Shown piece after piece: positions 7,957 through 17,637 of a stretch of DNA of 64,000 nt; position 1 is the first letter of the stretch; each line of letters begins with the position of its first letter. Both the position numbers and the translations under genes were made by a program. Under the pieces are notes generated by a model. The model ran no database searches and was not told the origin of the DNA. It saw nothing but the letters and a program-made list of their open reading frames with translations. The stretch is taken from NCBI GenBank assembly GCA_024653355.1, contig JANLFQ010000001.1, forward strand, positions 704,576-768,575, read 5' to 3'. Origin of the DNA: a candidate division WOR-3 bacterium. Its GTDB lineage: Bacteria; Hydrothermota; Tepidihabitantia; Tepidihabitantales; Tepidihabitantaceae.

Positions 7957-10900
7957 CGCTCCTCCAGCAGTTTCTCAAAATAGGAACGGATCAAAAGTTC
8001 ATACTCCCCTGGATAACCCTGCTTTAACGCCCGCAACAACTCCTCGCGCAAGACCTGATTGCGTTCGCCAAAATCTTCGGGCAGTTCCGGCCTTACCTCA
8101 ATCCGATAACCCTTTCCGGTCTCGGCTTGCCGCTCCTCCTTAAAACCCTCCTGGCGCAAACTCCGCTGGGCATCAAGCAAGCGGGAAAGAATTCCCTCCT
8201 GCCGTTCAATCAACTTTCGGTCAATCTGCAGTTCGGACAACGCCCGTTCCACCGCCTTCATCTCCTCAACAAGCTGGTCCAGTCTGCCGGTTAAGCCGGG
8301 TCTTTGCCCGCCCATTGACTGTAACAACCTCTCCAGTTGCTCGCGTAACGCCGCCTGCTGCGCGAGCAGTCTTTGCAACTGCTCCATCTGGCTGGCGCTC
8401 AAACCGGAAACCGGAATCGGTATCGGTATACCGGACATTCCGGCATTAATCGCCATTTGCTCCGAAGTCATCTGGGAAAGTTGTTCCAGTAGACTTTGCA
8501 ATCCGCTCTTCATTCCCCCACCCTGCGCCGCTGCGGCGGCGGCATCCAGCACCATTGCAACCGCCCGATTCAAACTCATCCGTGCCTGGGTCATCGCCCC
8601 CTTACTGTCACCAAAGTTACCCAGTGCCAGCATTTCGGCGGCACTCTTCATCTGGTTCATCGCTCGCGCAAGTTGCTGCCCCATCTCGGGTGAAACCAGC
8701 AGGGTTTGGGCACCAAGTGCCCCAATACTCTCCGCCACCAACCGCGTTGCCTCAAGCAATCCCATCTCCTCCGGGGCAAGATAAGCGGGATTTGTTTTCT
8801 CCCCAATTTCTTTTTCCAGCCCCTCCTGGGCTTGCGACACCCGCAACAGCGCATCAGCACCAGCGATTAGCCGGCGCATCACCTCCTCAGAACGACGGCG
8901 TTTTAACTCCTCGCTCAACCGGTCAAGACGCTCCGCCAGTTCCTGAAAAGAACGCTGCAGTTGCTCGCTCTTCTGTTGCGCGCTCCGCCGCTCGCCCTGA
9001 GCAAGTTGTCGCTTTAGCTCTTGCGCCAGCCGGTCCAGCCCCTCCTGCTCAATCTGCTTCTGCAGCGACCCAAGCGACTCCGCAACCGCCGGCTCAGCCA
9101 GTTCAACTGCCAGTTTTTCAAGTTCGGCGCGCAAACTGTCAAACTCGGCATTGGTTCTTGCCTGCTTCTCTGCCAGCTCCTCAGAAGCGCCCTTTTTTAG
9201 CTCTCGGCTCACTTCCTCCTGAGCCTTTTGCAACTCTTTTGCCTGCCGCGCCAGCGCTTCAAGCCGTTCCTCCTCCATTATGCGCTTTAACATCTCCAGG
9301 GCGCGCTCAATACCCGCCTTCAATTTCTCCTGCTCCAGTTGAACTTGTTCCAGCACCGGCCGGACATCGGGCGATTTTTCACCCAGTTTTTTCGCCAGTT
9401 GTTCCAGCGCCTTTTGCAGTTCAGGAGGCAAAAGGCGCGTTAGCAAATCCTGCAACTGCCCCAGCCGCTCCAGTGTCTCTTGGTCATAACTCATACCCTT
9501 GACCATCTCTTCAATCGTTCGCGCAATCTCCTCTTTCAAACCCTCAACCTGACTGAGAATTTGCTTTTGCTCCTCCAGGAGCCCTTCAAGCCGCTTCTTC
9601 TCCTCCCAGGACAGCTCGCGTGATTTTTTCAATTCCTCACCAATCCGGCTCAACTGAGCACCAATCTCTTCCTGCCTGGCGCCCAGTGGTGCCAGTTCCT
9701 CTTGAGTTGTCTGGGTTTTTTCCACTGCTGACGAATAAATTTCACTCATCGTCGGAAACCGCACCGCAAACACTTCACTCCTTGTTATCTTGGGACCTGA
9801 AACGATATCGTTATCGGTTACCTGAAGATAGTAGCGCAAAGCCTCGCCGGGTAAAAGCCCGGCTGAAGACAGGTCCCAGACATAAAAAGTGGTGTCTTCC
9901 CTTTGATGGGAAAATTTTTTCAGCCGTACGACCTCGTGGATACTGTCCTTGCCGTAGTGGAGTGATAAATCGCCCAGACCATAATCGTCAATACTGTTCA
10001 CCCCTAAAAGAACCTGCATGCTCACCGGCAGGTCAACATCCCGCCCTGGTGTAAACACCTTCACAAATGGCGCTTCATCAACCATCAACCGCAACCTGAC
10101 CCGGGCTACTGTCTGAATTGCACCCCCCGCCGGTGCCAGCTCCAGCGCCATCTCGCCCTCGTTCCGCACCGTAAAACGGGCTCGAAAGTGGGTGGGCTTT
10201 TGCGCATCAACAGCAACCGCCACCGTCTCGGACCGCAGAACCAGCCTTCCCCTCTCAACCGGTTGACTTGCCTCAGCATCAAGCGTCACCTGCGTTCCCT
10301 TCAGTAGGAGTAACTCATCTCCCTTTATCTCGCTCGCCTGTAGATTGGCATACGAGGGCGGCTGACATTGAAAGACCATTCGGCGCAGGGTTAAGGGTTC
10401 AATAAGCCCAACCCGAAACCAGCCCGAACTTTGGTTCAGAACCCGAAATCGGTAACTCATTCCCTGCTGAACGGCAAACTGTGCCCTAACGCTATCTCCC
10501 TTCATTACCATAAACCGATGCTTCCCATCCTGTTCTTTTATCTCCATCTTCACGCGGCGGAAAATACCGGCGGGCTGCACCCGGCAGGAAAAGGTCACAA
10601 CATCACCGCTCACCACCACGGTATCACCGGGCTCAACCGCAAACACCACCTTTAATCGATGCGGGAAAAATGCGTTCTGCAATCCGATATCAGCCCTCGC
10701 GCCGCCTATCGAAATAAACCCCAGAAGTAAACCCCATCCCAATAACGCAACCATGCCACAGAGGAAAACCCTCTTTCCACAAGAGACTCCCCGCAGGCGT
10801 TGCCCGCTTAACAACTGCTCAACCTGTGACACTGCAGCATCTCTCAACTCCCGCGAGTACCCCTCAACACCCTCCTGATAGCGCGCCAGTTCTAAACCGG

Positions 10901-11174
10901 CAAAAAGCCTTCCCCGCAACTGTGGATTAACACGCTCCATCTTGTAGGCAACCGCCTTAACACCAACCTCACTAACCCAGACCGGGACAAAATAAATCAG
11001 CGGCACCAAAAACAAAAGAACCACCCAGCCCGAAAGGAAAAAGGCGGTGCAGAAAAAAGCCCCGAGGGCAAATAGCCCGATGGTTAAAAGCAAAACCGAC
11101 ACCAAAAAGTTAACAAACACCATCCGTTGAACGCGGCTTATTGCCATCTCAAGAAGAGTCGTCGTGCGTTTCAT
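7953..11174 (-). CDS. DUF4175-family membrane protein with a very long coiled-coil tail
   Basis: About 1073 residues from the ATG at 11174 (MKRTTTLLEM). The open frame extends to a TTG at 11201, but the ATG fits better. Two hydrophobic helices near the N-terminus and a third around residue 140 are followed by extracytoplasmic beta-rich sequence (PGDTVVVSGDVVTFSC, VTDNDIVSGPK). Several hundred Glu/Gln/Leu/Arg-rich residues follow with strong coiled-coil character, then a Gly/Met-rich stretch and a short C-terminal domain (RPELPEDFGERNQVLREELL) typical of the DUF4175 family. The family has no assigned function. It is coupled by a 4-nt overlap to the exported TPR gene. Confidence 0.8.
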   Translation of the reverse strand: MKRTTTLLEMAISRVQRMVFVNFLVSVLLLTIGLFALGAFFCTAFFLSGWVVLLFLVPLIYFVPVWVSEVGVKAVAYKMERVNPQLRGRLFAGLELARYQEGVEGYSRELRDAAVSQVEQLLSGQRLRGVSCGKRVFLCGMVALLGWGLLLGFISIGGARADIGLQNAFFPHRLKVVFAVEPGDTVVVSGDVVTFSCRVQPAGIFRRVKMEIKEQDGKHRFMVMKGDSVRAQFAVQQGMSYRFRVLNQSSGWFRVGLIEPLTLRRMVFQCQPPSYANLQASEIKGDELLLLKGTQVTLDAEASQPVERGRLVLRSETVAVAVDAQKPTHFRARFTVRNEGEMALELAPAGGAIQTVARVRLRLMVDEAPFVKVFTPGRDVDLPVSMQVLLGVNSIDDYGLGDLSLHYGKDSIHEVVRLKKFSHQREDTTFYVWDLSSAGLLPGEALRYYLQVTDNDIVSGPKITRSEVFAVRFPTMSEIYSSAVEKTQTTQEELAPLGARQEEIGAQLSRIGEELKKSRELSWEEKKRLEGLLEEQKQILSQVEGLKEEIARTIEEMVKGMSYDQETLERLGQLQDLLTRLLPPELQKALEQLAKKLGEKSPDVRPVLEQVQLEQEKLKAGIERALEMLKRIMEEERLEALARQAKELQKAQEEVSRELKKGASEELAEKQARTNAEFDSLRAELEKLAVELAEPAVAESLGSLQKQIEQEGLDRLAQELKRQLAQGERRSAQQKSEQLQRSFQELAERLDRLSEELKRRRSEEVMRRLIAGADALLRVSQAQEGLEKEIGEKTNPAYLAPEEMGLLEATRLVAESIGALGAQTLLVSPEMGQQLARAMNQMKSAAEMLALGNFGDSKGAMTQARMSLNRAVAMVLDAAAAAAQGGGMKSGLQSLLEQLSQMTSEQMAINAGMSGIPIPIPVSGLSASQMEQLQRLLAQQAALREQLERLLQSMGGQRPGLTGRLDQLVEEMKAVERALSELQIDRKLIERQEGILSRLLDAQRSLRQEGFKEERQAETGKGYRIEVRPELPEDFGERNQVLREELLRALKQGYPGEYELLIRSYFEKLLEER

Positions 11175-11289
11175 AAAACCCAACTTAAATAGTAGCCCCA
11201 AACCTCTGACAAGGCAACATCAACCGCTTAGTAATATCTAATTACTTCCCAACCGTGCTGCGCAAGCGCTAAACACTCTGCCTCGCAAC

Positions 11290-11317
11290 TTGACTTGCCT
11301 CAGCACCGCCCTAACCT
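11290..11317 (+). promoter_or_regulatory. Promoter of the CDF transporter gene
   Basis: TTGACT, a 16-nt spacer and TAACCT. The ATG lies 15 nt after the -10, so the leader would be about 8 nt with no clear Shine-Dalgarno sequence. Confidence 0.55.
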
Positions 11318-11332
11318 TTATCAGAGAACACA

Positions 11333-12244
11333 ATGACTGATACCGCTCTTCTTGTTCAGCAAAAAGCCGAGCGCCGGATAACTGTTATCGGAATGCTAGT
11401 CAACATCGTCCTTATCGCCGGCAAACTTTTCGCCGGTGTTATAGGTAACTCCAGCGCGATAATCGCCGATGGCCTCCACTCCTTTTCTGACCTCGCCAGC
11501 GACATCGCGGTGCTCTGGGGCATCCGCGCCGCAAAAAGGCCGCCCGATTATGACCATCACTACGGGCACCTTCGTTATGAAACAATCACCGCCCTTGGTG
11601 TTGGCATTTTGCTTGTCGTTGCCGCCTTATTCATCGCCTATGAAGCGCTCGTCACCATCAGTCAGCGCCCCGCCGCTCTGCGCAACTGGTTCCCATTCTA
11701 TATCGCCCTCCTGTCGATTGTCCTAAAAGAAACATTATACTGGCTCACTCGTGCGATCGGCAAACGGTACCATAACCAGGCGTTAATCGCCAATGCCTGG
11801 CACCACCGTTCTGACGCCTTCTCCTCTATTGCCGCAGCAGCGGGCATTCTCGGTGCCCTGCTCGGTGGTGAAAAATGGTCCTTCCTTGACCACCTTACTG
11901 CCGTCCTCCTTTCTGCCTTTTTGGTGTACATCGGTATTCGTATTATCCGGGATTCGCTCCACAAACTTTCTGACCGTGCCCCGGACCAGCAAACTTTGAC
12001 AAAAATTCGTGCGGCCATCAGCGCCATCCCCGGCGTTAAAAGTTTTCATGCCTTCCGTGCCCGTTCTGCCGGCTCCGGCAACAAAATTGAGATGGATGTC
12101 CATGTTCTCGTTGACCCGACAATAACTGTTCAAGCCGGACACGAAATCGCCACCCGGGTCGAAGAGCAAATCAAACTTGCCAACCCCGAGGTGACCAGTA
12201 TCGTTGTCCACATTGAACCGGAACAGCGCGACGAAGCAAATTAA
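11333..12244 (+). CDS. Cation diffusion facilitator (CDF) family metal efflux transporter
   Basis: This protein has 303 residues, the usual CDF length. Six hydrophobic helices are visible, followed by the cytoplasmic metallochaperone-like C-terminal domain (about 210-300). The transport site is visible as HxxxD in TM2 (His49, Asp53 in DGLHSFSDLAS) and HxxxD in TM5 (WHHRSDAFSS). Two His plus two Asp are typical of zinc-type members rather than the Asp-rich Fe/Mn type. A His-rich loop (DYDHHYGH) follows TM2. It exchanges a divalent cation, probably Zn2+, for protons at the inner membrane. The gene stands alone with its own promoter. Confidence 0.9.
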   Translation: MTDTALLVQQKAERRITVIGMLVNIVLIAGKLFAGVIGNSSAIIADGLHSFSDLASDIAVLWGIRAAKRPPDYDHHYGHLRYETITALGVGILLVVAALFIAYEALVTISQRPAALRNWFPFYIALLSIVLKETLYWLTRAIGKRYHNQALIANAWHHRSDAFSSIAAAAGILGALLGGEKWSFLDHLTAVLLSAFLVYIGIRIIRDSLHKLSDRAPDQQTLTKIRAAISAIPGVKSFHAFRARSAGSGNKIEMDVHVLVDPTITVQAGHEIATRVEEQIKLANPEVTSIVVHIEPEQRDEAN

Positions 12245-12573
12245 CCATCCTTCCTTTTTGTAACCCGTTATTCCTGACCCCTGCGCCGCCACCAAACTCA
12301 GCACCCCGCCCATTTCACCACCAAAACCCCACTCCACCCGGTAACTATTCCGGGGATTACTCCCGGTCTGCCCTATGCCTTTTAGTATTGATTACAACAA
12401 AATTGGCTAACATCTTTATTTATTTTATATTATAAAAACACCTATCTGATACCTTCATTTTTCTCCGTTAAAACTGCGCACTTAAAGGCTCTTAAAGTAA
12501 TAAGACCGTCTTTGTTTAATCGTTTTCCCGGGCACATTGCTATCTCAATAGAAATACGCCCGGGGTAAAATCC
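12245..12573 (+). other. Intergenic region with one inverted repeat
   Basis: I see no convincing gene here. The middle is AT-rich. A 7-bp inverted repeat (CCCGGGC at 12527-12533, GCCCGGG at 12558-12564) encloses a smaller ATTG/CAAT pair just upstream of the rmuC promoter. It could be a terminator for the CDF gene without a U-run, or an operator. Confidence 0.4.
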
Positions 12574-12601
12574 TTGACCTGTATTCAGATTAACTTATCC
12601 T
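12574..12601 (+). promoter_or_regulatory. Promoter of rmuC (leaderless geometry)
   Basis: TTGACC, a 16-nt spacer and TATCCT, then exactly 6 nt to the GTG at 12608. No Shine-Dalgarno sequence is present. Confidence 0.7.
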
Positions 12602-12607
12602 AAATAG

Positions 12608-13654
12608 GTGGTCTTTGTTTACATCGCCGCTGCCCTTGCCCTGATAATTAGCATCGTGGTTCTATTCCTCAATCTCAGCCGTTCCCGTGCACCCGCCGGT
12701 GAACTGCATTTACTCCTCCAGCAGTTGGAGGCACTGCGCCAGCAACAGATTCAGGCGCTTGACAACAACACCCAGCTCCTGAATCAGCGCTTGAGCGAAA
12801 TCAACCGGCTTCTTGCCGAAAACACCGGGCAGATTAACAGCCGGCTCGACAACGCCGCTCGAATGGTAAGTGATGTTTCTCGTGCCCTGGGCGAACTTTC
12901 GCAGGCATCCCAGCAGATTTACGAAATCGGGAAAAACATCGCCTCCTTACAGGAAATCTTGCGTGCCCCAAAACCGCGTGGTGTCCTCGGTGAACTATTT
13001 CTCGGCAACTTGCTCCAGGAGATGGTCCCAAACAACTACGAACTACAATACCGGTTTCGCTCTGGTGTCAAAGTCGATGCGGTTGTCCGGCTTGGTCAAC
13101 GACTTGTACCGATTGATGCCAAATTTCCCCTGGAAAACTTCCAGCGTCTGCTCACTGCACCCGACGACAACAGCCGGCGCAGTTTACGGAAACAGTTCCT
13201 GAACGACATCAAAAAACACATCGACAGCATCGCTGACAAGTACATCCTGCCCGATGAAGGGACATTTGACTTTGCTTTGATGTACATCCCGGCAGAAAAT
13301 GTGTACTACGAAACAATTGTCGCCAATCCCACCGAAGAAAAAGAGACCATACTAGATTACGCCTTTTCCCGTCGGGTAATTCCGGTTTCCCCGGGAACAA
13401 TCTACGCCTATCTCCAGACTCTCATCCTCGGATTGCGGGGGCTGGAAATCGACCGCAAAGCGATTGAAATCCTTGACCACCTCAACCGGCTCCAGGCAGA
13501 AATCAGCCGGTTCCGGGACAAGTTTGAGACCATCGGTTCCCATTTAACCAACGCCCACAATCGTTATGAGGAAGCAGCCCGGGAACTGGTGCGTCTTACA
13601 GAAAAGGTTGCAATAAACATCGATGAAAAGATTAGCACAGGAGGTCAAAAATGA
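12608..13654 (+). CDS. rmuC: RmuC-family DNA recombination protein
   Basis: This protein has 348 residues from a GTG start. One N-terminal membrane helix (about 2-24) is followed by a coiled coil (about 30-115) and the RmuC nuclease-like domain (about 120-345). Family motifs are visible: RGVLGELFLGNLL, VDAVVRLG, VPIDAKFPLENF and the later DFALMYIPAENVYYE. Escherichia coli RmuC limits inversion of short inverted repeats; its biochemical activity is predicted to be nuclease-like. The GTG is chosen because the promoter ends 6 nt before it. The stop overlaps the ATG of the next gene by 4 nt. Confidence 0.9.
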   Translation: MVFVYIAAALALIISIVVLFLNLSRSRAPAGELHLLLQQLEALRQQQIQALDNNTQLLNQRLSEINRLLAENTGQINSRLDNAARMVSDVSRALGELSQASQQIYEIGKNIASLQEILRAPKPRGVLGELFLGNLLQEMVPNNYELQYRFRSGVKVDAVVRLGQRLVPIDAKFPLENFQRLLTAPDDNSRRSLRKQFLNDIKKHIDSIADKYILPDEGTFDFALMYIPAENVYYETIVANPTEEKETILDYAFSRRVIPVSPGTIYAYLQTLILGLRGLEIDRKAIEILDHLNRLQAEISRFRDKFETIGSHLTNAHNRYEEAARELVRLTEKVAINIDEKISTGGQK

Positions 13655-15840
13655 AATTTGTGACCGTTCTCCTCTTTACGATCGTGGTTGGCGCCATTGG
13701 TAACTGGCAGCAACTTGGACCAAATGGAGCCGCCATCACCGCATTAACCTCAATCCCTAATTACCCTGATGAACTTTACATTGCGGTCGGCAACTTTCCC
13801 ACTTTAATATTCCATACCACCGATGCCGGTATTTCCTGGACAACGCCGGAAACCATCCCGGATATCATTACCGCCCTGACCATCAATCCAAACAATGTCC
13901 GAACTCTCTACGCTGCCGGCAAAACCCGGCGCATTTACAAAAGCACCAACGCCGGGGCAACCTGGCAGGTGGTCGCAAATCTGCCTTCGTCATACGACCT
14001 CTGGGTAACGCAAATCGCTGTCCACCCTGTAAACGACAACGAAATCTGGGCAGCGGCTGAAAACTATTCCGGCGATTCGGTTGGTATCTACCTTTTGTCC
14101 AGCACCGATGCCGGTGCAACCTGGAACATCAACCGGCTCATAAATTCTTTTGAAGCCCGTGCCCGACTCCTTACCATTGACCCGGCAAACCCGGGAACCG
14201 GATTTATTGGCGGCTCAGTAGCCAACCGTGCCCGCCTGTTTTACACCACCGACTTTGGCACCACCTGGCAGGATAAGTCCAATGGGCTGGCAGGCAGTTG
14301 TGCCTACAGCCTTGCCCTAAACCCGGCGAACAGTTCAACCGTCATCTGCGCCACCGACACCGGTATCTACCACTCTTTCGACCTTGGTTCAAACTGGACC
14401 CGGCGTCTCATTGCCCCGACCTACGCCATCGCATTTTCTCCGACCGCACCTTACTATGTCTATGCCGGCGGTGAAAACCTCGTTTACCGTTCAACCGACC
14501 AGGGCTTGACCTGGAACGCCGATACCAATCAGTTTACCGGCACAAACACCCGCTGGCTCGCACCGGTTCGCCCCTTAGAACTCTATGCGGCTAACTCTTA
14601 CGGACTTTTTCACTCCACAAACGGCGGTTTTGACTGGAACTATCGCACTCCGGGGATGAAAAACCTTCGGGTGTTAACGCTCAACTTCTCTTTTCCGGAA
14701 ACCGTACTCGCCTGTGTTGAAGGAGTCGGCATACTGAAGACATCTAACATCAGCCAAAACTGGCAACCCTGGGGCAGGAAGTTTCCTGGTTCTGCCTGGA
14801 TTAAAGATATTGCGGTCAACCCGCGCCATCCGGACACAATAGTCTGCGTCACCACATTTGATTCGCGCCTGCACCGAACAATAAACCGCGGCGACTCCTG
14901 GGAAACAGTGCTTATCGCCCAATACTTTGAACCGCAGGGTATCGCCTATCACCCAACCGGTCCGGACACACTTTACGCCTGGGGCGGCAAAAGGGACTCG
15001 GCATCCGGTCCTCTCAGATTTGCCGTTATGCGTTCCACCGACCAGGGCGAAAACTGGAACACGGTAATGTTGCGTGACCCGGGGTTGTGTCTGGGAATGT
15101 ATTTCTCCCGTAATGCCGACACAATTTACGCCTTTGGTAAAACCGGCTCCGCACCGGCACTCTTTCGTTCCATTGACCGGGGCAGAAACTGGACAACCAC
15201 CACATCGGGCATCACCGGCACGCCGGTAACCGACCTGAAACAGTTTCAAGGAAATAGCGCAATCTGGTTCTGCACCACACCCGCCGGTGTGTTCAAATCG
15301 GAAAACAACGGCATGACCTGGTCCAATCTTGGATTAACCGGAGCAACCTGTGTCCTTCCTGACACCGCAATTTCCACCCGGGTCTGGGCAGGAACCGACA
15401 CCCAGGGGGTCTTTTACACAACCAACAACGGCATCATTTGGAACCGGGATACACTGGGAACAATCGGCAGGACAAACTCCTTTATCCGGCGTCATCCTGC
15501 CAACGCCAGCACAGTATACTTAGGTGTTTATGGCTTCAGCCTTGCTGGTAAAAATGTGTTCGGTATTGAAGAACCATCATCTACTCCTAAAACTACACCC
15601 GAACTCCGTATTTTCCCGACCACGATAACCAGTTCTTTCCGGATTGTCACTACGCCCGATGTTAGCAGTTTAGACCTCTACAATGCCGCCGGGCGAATGG
15701 TCTGCACGATACCGATTCCCCAGAATCAAAAAGGACCGTTTCTATTCCAGCGTCCCAAAAACCTTGGCGCTGGCGTCTATTTGCTAAAAGCCTGCGAAAC
15801 CAACCGGCAAGAGATTGTTAAACTTATTCTCCTTCGCTGA
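13651..15840 (+). CDS. Secreted Asp-box (BNR/sortilin-like) beta-propeller protein with a sorting-like C-terminal domain
   Basis: This protein has 729 residues. A signal peptide (about 1-16) is followed by many repeats with the Asp-box signature S-T-D-x-G-x-x-W (STDAGATWNI, STDQGLTWNA, STDQGENWNT, SIDRGRNWTT), which indicate a sortilin/Ycf48-like propeller. The last 75 residues form a small beta-domain (ELRIFPTTITSSF ... LDLYNAAGRMV ... GAGVYLLKA) resembling type-A sorting or FlgD-like C-terminal domains. AGGAGG lies 5 nt before the ATG, inside the end of rmuC. The coupling with rmuC looks positional rather than functional. The ligand is unknown. Confidence 0.85.
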   Translation: MKFVTVLLFTIVVGAIGNWQQLGPNGAAITALTSIPNYPDELYIAVGNFPTLIFHTTDAGISWTTPETIPDIITALTINPNNVRTLYAAGKTRRIYKSTNAGATWQVVANLPSSYDLWVTQIAVHPVNDNEIWAAAENYSGDSVGIYLLSSTDAGATWNINRLINSFEARARLLTIDPANPGTGFIGGSVANRARLFYTTDFGTTWQDKSNGLAGSCAYSLALNPANSSTVICATDTGIYHSFDLGSNWTRRLIAPTYAIAFSPTAPYYVYAGGENLVYRSTDQGLTWNADTNQFTGTNTRWLAPVRPLELYAANSYGLFHSTNGGFDWNYRTPGMKNLRVLTLNFSFPETVLACVEGVGILKTSNISQNWQPWGRKFPGSAWIKDIAVNPRHPDTIVCVTTFDSRLHRTINRGDSWETVLIAQYFEPQGIAYHPTGPDTLYAWGGKRDSASGPLRFAVMRSTDQGENWNTVMLRDPGLCLGMYFSRNADTIYAFGKTGSAPALFRSIDRGRNWTTTTSGITGTPVTDLKQFQGNSAIWFCTTPAGVFKSENNGMTWSNLGLTGATCVLPDTAISTRVWAGTDTQGVFYTTNNGIIWNRDTLGTIGRTNSFIRRHPANASTVYLGVYGFSLAGKNVFGIEEPSSTPKTTPELRIFPTTITSSFRIVTTPDVSSLDLYNAAGRMVCTIPIPQNQKGPFLFQRPKNLGAGVYLLKACETNRQEIVKLILLR

Positions 15841-15849
15841 TGTAAACTG

Positions 15850-15878
15850 TTGACAAGAGGGCATAATTTGGCTAATTT
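15850..15878 (+). promoter_or_regulatory. Promoter of the rpsP operon
   Basis: TTGACA, a 17-nt spacer and TAATTT, followed by a short leader with AAGGAG at 15890-15895. Confidence 0.7.
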
Positions 15879-15901
15879 TAATAATTAAAAAGGAGTTGCA
15901 C

Positions 15902-16213
15902 TTGGTCAAAATTCGACTTACGCGTCTGGGTGCTCGTAATAAGCCGGCCTATCGAGTGGTCGCGATTGACTCGCGACGGGCACGCGACAGCAAGTACCTC
16001 GAAGCGCTGGGACATTACGACCCGCGCCGGAAAATACTGAAACTTAATCTTGAGCGGGTGGACTACTGGCTATCCAGAGGAGCCCAACCCTCTAATACCG
16101 TTGACCGATTAATAAAACGTTATCGGAAAATGGTTCCGGTTTCCCCGGTTCCAGAAGAGGGTGGAACTGGTGCGGAATCGGACCCTGTCCGGCCTACAGA
16201 ACCTACAAACTAA
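15902..16213 (+). CDS. rpsP: 30S ribosomal protein S16
   Basis: This protein has 103 residues. It begins [22 protein letters not shown], the family signature, and continues with [29 protein letters not shown]. Two TTG codons are possible. The one at 15902 is chosen because AAGGAG ends 6 nt upstream and it yields the standard MVKIRL start; the TTG at 15896 would directly abut the ribosome binding site. The C-terminal tail (about 80-103) is low-complexity and typical of longer S16 proteins. It is the first gene of the translation operon. Confidence 0.95.
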   Translation: MVKIRLTRLGARNKPAYRVVAIDSRRARDSKYLEALGHYDPRRKILKLNLERVDYWLSRGAQPSNTVDRLIKRYRKMVPVSPVPEEGGTGAESDPVRPTEPTN

Positions 16214-16226
16214 CAAAGGAGGTAGT

Positions 16227-16463
16227 ATGAATCTGAAGGAACTCATCGAATACATCGCGAAAGCCCTCGTTGACCATCCAGACCGTGTTGAGGTCAAAGA
16301 AATCGCAGGCGAAAAGACGCTGATTTACGAACTGCGGGTTGGTCAGGGCGACCTCGGCAAAGTAATCGGCAAAGAAGGTCGCACCGCCAAATCGATCCGG
16401 GCGATTATCTCAGCCGCTGCAATGAAGCAGGGTAAACGGGCACAACTGGAAATTCTCGAATAG
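16227..16463 (+). CDS. khpA: KH-domain RNA-binding protein KhpA (YlqC family)
   Basis: This protein has 78 residues and is a single KH domain with the GxxG loop in [18 protein letters not shown]. The start at 16227 follows a strong AAAGGAGG; the frame is open further upstream but lacks a better start. KhpA proteins bind RNA broadly, often with KhpB, and are almost always encoded next to rpsP, as here. The usual next gene, rimM, is missing: trmD follows after about 50 nt. Confidence 0.93.
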   Translation: MNLKELIEYIAKALVDHPDRVEVKEIAGEKTLIYELRVGQGDLGKVIGKEGRTAKSIRAIISAAAMKQGKRAQLEILE

Positions 16464-16514
16464 CCCGCGCCCTGTTTTATCAGCACTGAGTCAGAAAGAG
16501 GACGGAACAAGCCG

Positions 16515-17267
16515 GTGAAAGTCCATATCATAACCATTTTCCCGGAGTTCTTCTCCGGACCGCTTGATTGCGGCCCCACGAGAATTGCCCGGGAAAAAGG
16601 TGTCCTTGAAGTCCATCTGGTCAACCCCCGGGATTTCACCACCGATTTGCACCGCACGGTTGACGACTATCCGTTTGGCGGCGGTGCCGGAATGGTGATG
16701 AAACCAGAACCGATATGTAAGGCGGTCGAGTCGGTACGAACATCTGACTCCCGGGTAATCCTGCTTTCACCGCAGGGCAAAAGGTTTGACCAAGCAATGG
16801 CGCACCGGCTCAAAGAGCTACCCCATATTGTCCTTATCTGTGGACGCTACAAAGGGGTGGATGAACGCGTCCGGGTCTTGCTGGTTGACGAAGAACTGTC
16901 AATCGGCGACTATGTCCTTGCCGGTGGAGAAGCCGCGGCGGTGGTTGTCATTGAAGCCATTGCCCGACTTCTCCCCGGTGCCGTCGGTGACGAAGACTCG
17001 GTCGCAACCGACTCTTTCGCCCATGGTTTGCTTGACGCGCCGCTCTACACTCGCCCCCGGGAATTCCGGGGTCTTGTGGTTCCTGAGGTGCTCGTTTCGG
17101 GCAACCATGCTGCGGTGGCAAAATGGCGTCGCGAGCAAGCCCTGCTTGCTACCGCACGCCGCCGACCCGACCTGCTGAGTAAGGTAACCCTGACACTGGA
17201 AGACCAGGAGTTTCTCCGTAAATCTCTGGGAAAGGAGTTTGTCTATGGCACGGAAGCCGAAAAATGA
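16515..17267 (+). CDS. trmD: tRNA (guanine-N1-)-methyltransferase TrmD
   Basis: This protein has 250 residues from a GTG start. TrmD makes m1G37 in tRNAs using S-adenosylmethionine. The SPOUT trefoil knot motifs are clear: [37 protein letters not shown] and [17 protein letters not shown], followed by the [16 protein letters not shown] and [17 protein letters not shown] signatures. A weak GAGGACGG lies upstream. The end overlaps the start of rplS by 23 nt. Confidence 0.96.
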   Translation: MKVHIITIFPEFFSGPLDCGPTRIAREKGVLEVHLVNPRDFTTDLHRTVDDYPFGGGAGMVMKPEPICKAVESVRTSDSRVILLSPQGKRFDQAMAHRLKELPHIVLICGRYKGVDERVRVLLVDEELSIGDYVLAGGEAAAVVVIEAIARLLPGAVGDEDSVATDSFAHGLLDAPLYTRPREFRGLVVPEVLVSGNHAAVAKWRREQALLATARRRPDLLSKVTLTLEDQEFLRKSLGKEFVYGTEAEK

Positions 17268-17637
17268 AAATCAACCGCCCACTGCAACGCAGCAAAACTC
17301 AACCGTAACACTACCCGAACCAGGTGACCTGGTTGATGTCCACATCCGGATAAAAGAAGGCGACAAAGAACGAATTCAAATATTTCGGGGCACAGTCATC
17401 GCCGTTCGTGGTAAAGGCGCCAGTAAAACCTTCACCGTACGCCGGGTCAGCCGCGGCGTGGGAATTGAACGCATCTTTCCCATTAATGCCCCGGTGATTG
17501 CAAAAGTTGACATCCGCCGCAAGAGCAAAGTCCGCCGGGCAAAACTGTACTACCTGCGCAAGAAACGTGGCCAAGAAGCGGTGCTCAAAGAACGCAAGCC
17601 CGGTGAAAAATCTCGACCGCAAACTGTGGCGCAATAA
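17245..17637 (+). CDS. rplS: 50S ribosomal protein L19
   Basis: This protein has 130 residues. The core matches L19: [49 protein letters not shown] and [16 protein letters not shown]. The ATG at 17245 is chosen because AAAGGAG lies 7 nt upstream; a TTG two codons earlier is less likely. The Asn/Gln/Thr-rich N-terminal extension (about 20 residues) is longer than in Escherichia coli L19. It overlaps trmD and rnhB. Confidence 0.95.
   Translation: MARKPKNENQPPTATQQNSTVTLPEPGDLVDVHIRIKEGDKERIQIFRGTVIAVRGKGASKTFTVRRVSRGVGIERIFPINAPVIAKVDIRRKSKVRRAKLYYLRKKRGQEAVLKERKPGEKSRPQTVAQ

Noticed and set aside
8555-9502. A long open frame of 315 codons antisense to the DUF4175 gene
   Set aside because: It lies entirely inside the Glu/Gln-rich coiled-coil region, whose codon bias removes stops on the other strand; its product is Pro/Ala/Ser/Gln-rich and has no family resemblance.
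11783-12337. A 184-codon open frame antisense to the CDF gene
   Set aside because: It shadows the transporter's conserved reading frame and has no ribosome binding site or recognisable domain.
14674-15249. A 191-codon open frame antisense to the Asp-box protein gene
   Set aside because: It has Cys/Gly-rich low-quality sequence opposite an obvious repeat protein.
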